Below, in pieces: positions 60,801-64,000 of a DNA stretch of 64,000 nucleotides. Under the pieces are notes generated by a model that made no database searches, was not told where the DNA came from, and saw only the letters and a list, made by a program, of their open reading frames with translations. A program made the position numbers and the translations under genes. The DNA lies in contig JAKZAN010000001.1 in NCBI GenBank assembly GCA_023053545.1, positions 6,406,565 to 6,470,564 of the forward strand, read 5' to 3'. The stretch's first letter is position 1, and each line of letters begins with the position of its first letter. This DNA comes from Lepidurus packardi. Its lineage: Eukaryota; Arthropoda; Branchiopoda; Notostraca; Triopsidae.

Positions 60801-62391
60801 GAAGTCGATTGCGAATACTGTCCTCCTGGAATGGTTCATTGCGGAGTTGGTGCGGCGTGCATCGAAGTTCGTCGCCGATGCGATGGAGTAGTCGATTGCC
60901 CCAACGGAAGTGACGAAAGAAGTTGCTGTAAGTATTTATGTCGTCATTTGCATTAAACACGGTTAGTGACGGCAAAAATTATAGTAACGATAGCTCCTGA
61001 TATGGAAGCAGCCAGTTATGTGCACCAGTATTTCCAAGAAGGCTACGTGTTGCTTACAGAAGGGAACCAAACGGGCAAGATTTGTTTGGATAACCTGAAT
61101 ACCACGTTGCCTTCGCACAAACGTGATTCTTTTCTGGAGGTCTTCGGCGAGTCTGCATGCCGACTCATGAATTACAGGTTTGTCTTTAATAACTTCAGGT
61201 GAACCGAGCGTGTCATGTCGATGTTTATATAGAACGCTTGAGAAAATTGAAGTTAAACCGGATAAGAAAAACACTGGCGTGTATGCTCATTTGACAGAAC
61301 CTTCCCGTTGGAGGGCATCTTTTGGTAAGGGACCGTGTAAATCAGGACAAGTGCTGCACTTATCTTGTTCGGAATTAGGTAAGAAGTATTCCTACCTCCT
61401 TTCCTAAAACTCTTCATTTATTAAACGTCGTTTTTTTCCCTATTTGAATAACCCTATTTTCTTGTTTCTCAGAATGTGGGTTAAGACCCATTCAGATGCA
61501 ACCAGAACTTTCAGGCGTAACGGCCCCAGCTTTGAGAGGACCTTCACTGTCTTCTCACGGCGATTGGCCGTGGCTGGCCTCTTTGCTTCGGAATGGAGTG
61601 CATAGCTGTGATGCTACCGTGGTAGCGGAACTTTGGCTTTTGACTGCCGAATCCTGTTTCGAGCAGTAAGCAGTGTTTTTACTGAAAGAGTTCACACGAT
61701 ATAGTTCTCATTTTTGAACTACTGCGATATAGGACAAGCAAAGCACGCTGGACAGCACGTTTTGCAACGGTCAGACTCGCATCAGATGCTCCTTGGGAGC
61801 AAGAACGCCGGATTGTGGGCATGGTACGTTCTCCTTTACCGGGGAGCAACGTGGTTTTAGTCAAACTCAATAAGCCAGTTATTTATTCCGATTTTGTTCG
61901 GCCCGTGTGTTTGTCACGGGGTCAGCGATGGACAGACCCGGCAGTTCGCTGTATTGCCTTAGGCTGGGCACGCTCCGGTACGACATTCTTTATCCCTCCA
62001 CTTGTCTCATTAGTGTACTGTTTTTTCTTCCAGATGCCTTGCAAGAGCTGCCTGTGAACCTGACGTCCGTTAATCAGTGTTACAATAATAGTGTCCCGTC
62101 TTCTAGCTACTTTTGTGCCGAGTTGGCCACACCGTATAACAAATGCAGGGTAAGGGAATTGATTATCCTTCAAAGCTACTTTTAATTTGGCATCTTTCCT
62201 TCAAGGGGGACAGTATGCCGGGTAACCCCTTGCTCTGCCAAGAGAATAGGGGAGGAGCTTGGTCTATAGTCGGGGTAGCAAAGCAGCATATTCCGTGTGT
62301 TCCTCAACTCGCTTTCAGTCCTTGGAGACCATATGATTCGATTGCGCCAAACACTGACTGGATCATAAGAACAGTGCGTTTTGCATCATAA
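57869..62391 (+). CDS. Corin-like type II membrane protein with degenerate serine-protease domain
   Basis: Thirteen exons join in frame to 909 residues: 57869-57946, 58956-59129, 59292-59460, 59512-59725, 59801-60018, 60091-60630, 60688-60927, 60967-61177, 61233-61378, 61473-61665, 61733-61977, 62034-62149 and 62206-62391. Order of parts: basic cytoplasmic tail starting MSHHPKRSRLEHYEHRSRAS; membrane segment at about 119-140 (CFWYTAIMFLGAIGIACSLY); SEA domain at about 145-285; frizzled domain with ten cysteines at about 336-455; two LDLa modules (CDGLMDCKDFSDEVDC and CDGVVDCPNGSDERSC); SRCR domain; trypsin-like domain from about 665. This is the layout of corin (pro-ANP convertase) and its arthropod relatives, with fewer FZ and LDLa units than human corin. 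Catalytic His is lost (LTAESC for LTAAHC), Asp is lost (SNVVLVKL for NDIALLKL), and the activation cleavage and IVGG sequence are absent. Ser remains in GDSMPGNP. It is probably an inactive protease acting as a binding or scaffold protein. Confidence 0.9.
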
Positions 62392-62556
62392 TAACGCCTT
62401 CAGTATAAGCTAGAAAAAAGTTAGAATCGAGGTGAAAATAGAGCGCGCGTCAAAATAAGGGGAGGAAAGAATTGTGTTCCCGCGTATTGTGCCCTTGTAT
62501 ATATCGGTTATTGCACCCACGGAAAGTCAAGCTAATTACGCCAGTGTAGACTGTGC

Positions 62557-62562
62557 AATAAA
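62557..62562 (+). promoter_or_regulatory. Polyadenylation signal of the corin-like gene
   Basis: AATAAA lies 166 bases after the stop codon at 62389-62391. It is followed by T/G-containing sequence typical of a cleavage region. Confidence 0.55.
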
Positions 62563-62696
62563 ATGTATTGGTAGTCTTGCTATATATCAAGCTTACCATG
62601 GCGTCTGCAACTCCGTTTTACTAAGATAACTTATGATTTTACTAAGATATATTATAACCATACAAATCTGCCGTTTTATGAAAATCATCAGGTGTA

Positions 62697-62702
62697 TTTA
62701 TT
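62697..62702 (-). promoter_or_regulatory. Polyadenylation signal of deoxynucleoside kinase
   Basis: TTTATT on the plus strand reads AATAAA on the minus strand, about 180 bases beyond the kinase stop codon. The two convergent genes therefore end within roughly 150 bases of each other. Confidence 0.5.
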
Positions 62703-62882
62703 TAAAGAGTTACAGATTTCTAATGAACAACACATCCATAAGCAAGAATCCGTTAAAGGTATTCGAGACTAATACGATCAGAAAGTGACTTGTCAAGATA
62801 TATGAAATGAAAGGTAGTTAGGCCAATGAAATGTAGAAGAAAAATGGTTCAAAATATTTGGTTCCAAAGATTTGATAATGAT

Positions 62883-63856
62883 TCAGGCACGTGGAGTTGC
62901 CGCTAAGCAGTCTACATTGAAATCTTTTCTTGGGACGTCTTGCTGACAAGCTCCCCTATTCAGTATTTGGCTTTCTGTTTCTAAAATTTGCTCAAGCATC
63001 TTGTCCAGGTCAACATTAGCGTCGATTTCCAGCACCTACAAGAAAGATTTAATAAAAGGTGACACTTTCTCATGTGATTATGAAGCGTACTTGGGCGGGT
63101 ACAGGATAAGATACTTTTCGGTGAAGCCAATCTTCATGCACTTGATGCAAATGCTTAAGGTACTCCAGAGGGATTGTTTTTTCTTCTTTGCGGTTTCGTT
63201 TCATGATCCTGTCATGGACAATCTCAGGATCAGAACGGAGATAAACTATGAAATTATTCCTGTTAGAATTATGTTTTGAATTTAAAGTCGGTGTTTACCG
63301 ATAAGATCCACGTTAACATCAATCTGGCTTGTCATCCAGTCAAACCATTCAGACACCACTGCATACTCAGGGCCAGACATAACTCCTGACTGATAGAGGT
63401 TCTCGACGAAGCAATATCTAAGATATAAGCACTTAATTTCAACTCACCAGTTAAGTAACAATGCGTTACCTAGCACTGTATAAAGATCTTTCCAACAGTT
63501 TAACAGGTGCTTGGCATGGTCTAGTATGAAGGTCAAGCATGGTTAACTGAACATAGGACTGGAATGTGAAGCTCCATCGCGCTGGGTCTTGGTACAACAA
63601 TTCCTAAGAAGCGTAGAATTATGTTTTTAATTTCTTATATACATGTAATTAAAGCGTAGTTTACCAGTAGGTTGTGTCCTTTTACATTCCTCCAACTCTC
63701 AACTGGCTCAGTAAATATTTGCACATCTTGCAGCTTACCAAAATGCTTCAAGAACGTGGTTTTCCCACTGCCAATATTGCCTTCTACGACGACAGTAAAT
63801 GGCCTTTTAGTGCCTCCAACCAAGTTAATAGTCGGATGATTTGGAACAGGCGTCAT
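62883..63856 (-). CDS. dnk: Deoxynucleoside kinase (dNK/TK2 family)
   Basis: Nucleotide-salvage enzyme that phosphorylates deoxynucleosides with ATP. Five minus-strand exons, 63665-63856, 63470-63603, 63299-63417, 63091-63245 and 62883-63035, join in frame to 250 residues, the usual length for insect dNK. The P-loop is GNIGSGKTT. The conserved [17 protein letters not shown] and the [16 protein letters not shown] motif (catalytic/ERS region) are present. The LID region has RNRKEE followed by [17 protein letters not shown]. The C-terminal tail after [13 protein letters not shown] varies in the family. The chosen ATG lies just ahead of the P-loop domain. The frame stays open upstream to at least 63988 without an ATG, so an additional 5' exon, possibly with a mitochondrial presequence, could lie outside the window. 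Confidence 0.95.
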
Positions 63857-64000
63857 TCTTGTTTTTATTTTGCGTGTGGAACAAGCACTGTCCAGCTGGC
63901 TTAAAACTAGAATACCGTAATGATAAGATAGGTTAGTCACAGATAAAAAGTCTTCGGAACTGTTATAGGAGCGGCCCTGTGTTGGCAACAGTCTAACGGA
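63857..64000 (-). other. Upstream sequence of deoxynucleoside kinase
   Basis: The minus-strand frame of the kinase continues open through this edge but has no in-frame ATG. It may be 5' UTR, or part of a longer first exon cut by the window end. Confidence 0.35.

Noticed and set aside
1-64000. Retrovirus-like elements, LINEs, CRISPR arrays or a bacterial-type operon
   Set aside because: No reverse transcriptase, integrase, long terminal repeats, repeat-spacer arrays or tightly packed unspliced genes were seen.

Overview
The window is nuclear DNA of an animal, most likely an arthropod and probably a non-insect pancrustacean. The genes have many short GT-AG introns (often 49-80 bases), and their products are animal membrane, RNA-binding and nuclear-receptor proteins. 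A degenerate TTAGG-type tract, the arthropod telomere unit, lies near 17.36 kb. I built the gene models by hand: each exon join keeps the reading frame and was checked by eye against remembered family sequences. No search was run.

Layout. 1-16.8 kb: RAB3GAP1 (Rab3 GTPase-activating protein catalytic subunit) on the minus strand, with its 3' end outside the window. One intron of about 13 kb carries two complete genes on the opposite strand. Both encode type I membrane proteins with extracellular leucine-rich repeats, at 3.3-6.1 kb and 9.2-13.5 kb. 13.9-18.3 kb: small non-autonomous DNA transposons (two pogo/Tigger-like MITEs and one hAT-like MITE). 18.3-26.4 kb: mostly non-coding, with one unassigned 160-residue open frame. 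27.3-45.7 kb: Imp/IGF2BP on the plus strand with two RRM and four KH domains, an 11.6-kb second intron rich in repeats, and a probable long 3' UTR holding let-7 seed matches. 50.9-53.2 kb: an NR2E-type orphan nuclear receptor on the minus strand. 55.9-56.8 kb: a small gene for an NPF-motif protein on the plus strand. 57.9-62.4 kb: a corin-like type II membrane protein (SEA, frizzled, LDLa, SRCR, trypsin-like) on the plus strand, whose protease domain has lost catalytic residues. 62.9-63.9 kb: deoxynucleoside kinase on the minus strand, convergent with the corin-like gene.

The genes do not form one pathway. The most notable arrangements are the two LRR genes nested antisense inside RAB3GAP1, the Imp 3' region with proximal poly(A) signals and distal let-7 matches, and the protease-dead corin-like protein. 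I recognised no retrovirus-like element, CRISPR array or rRNA gene.
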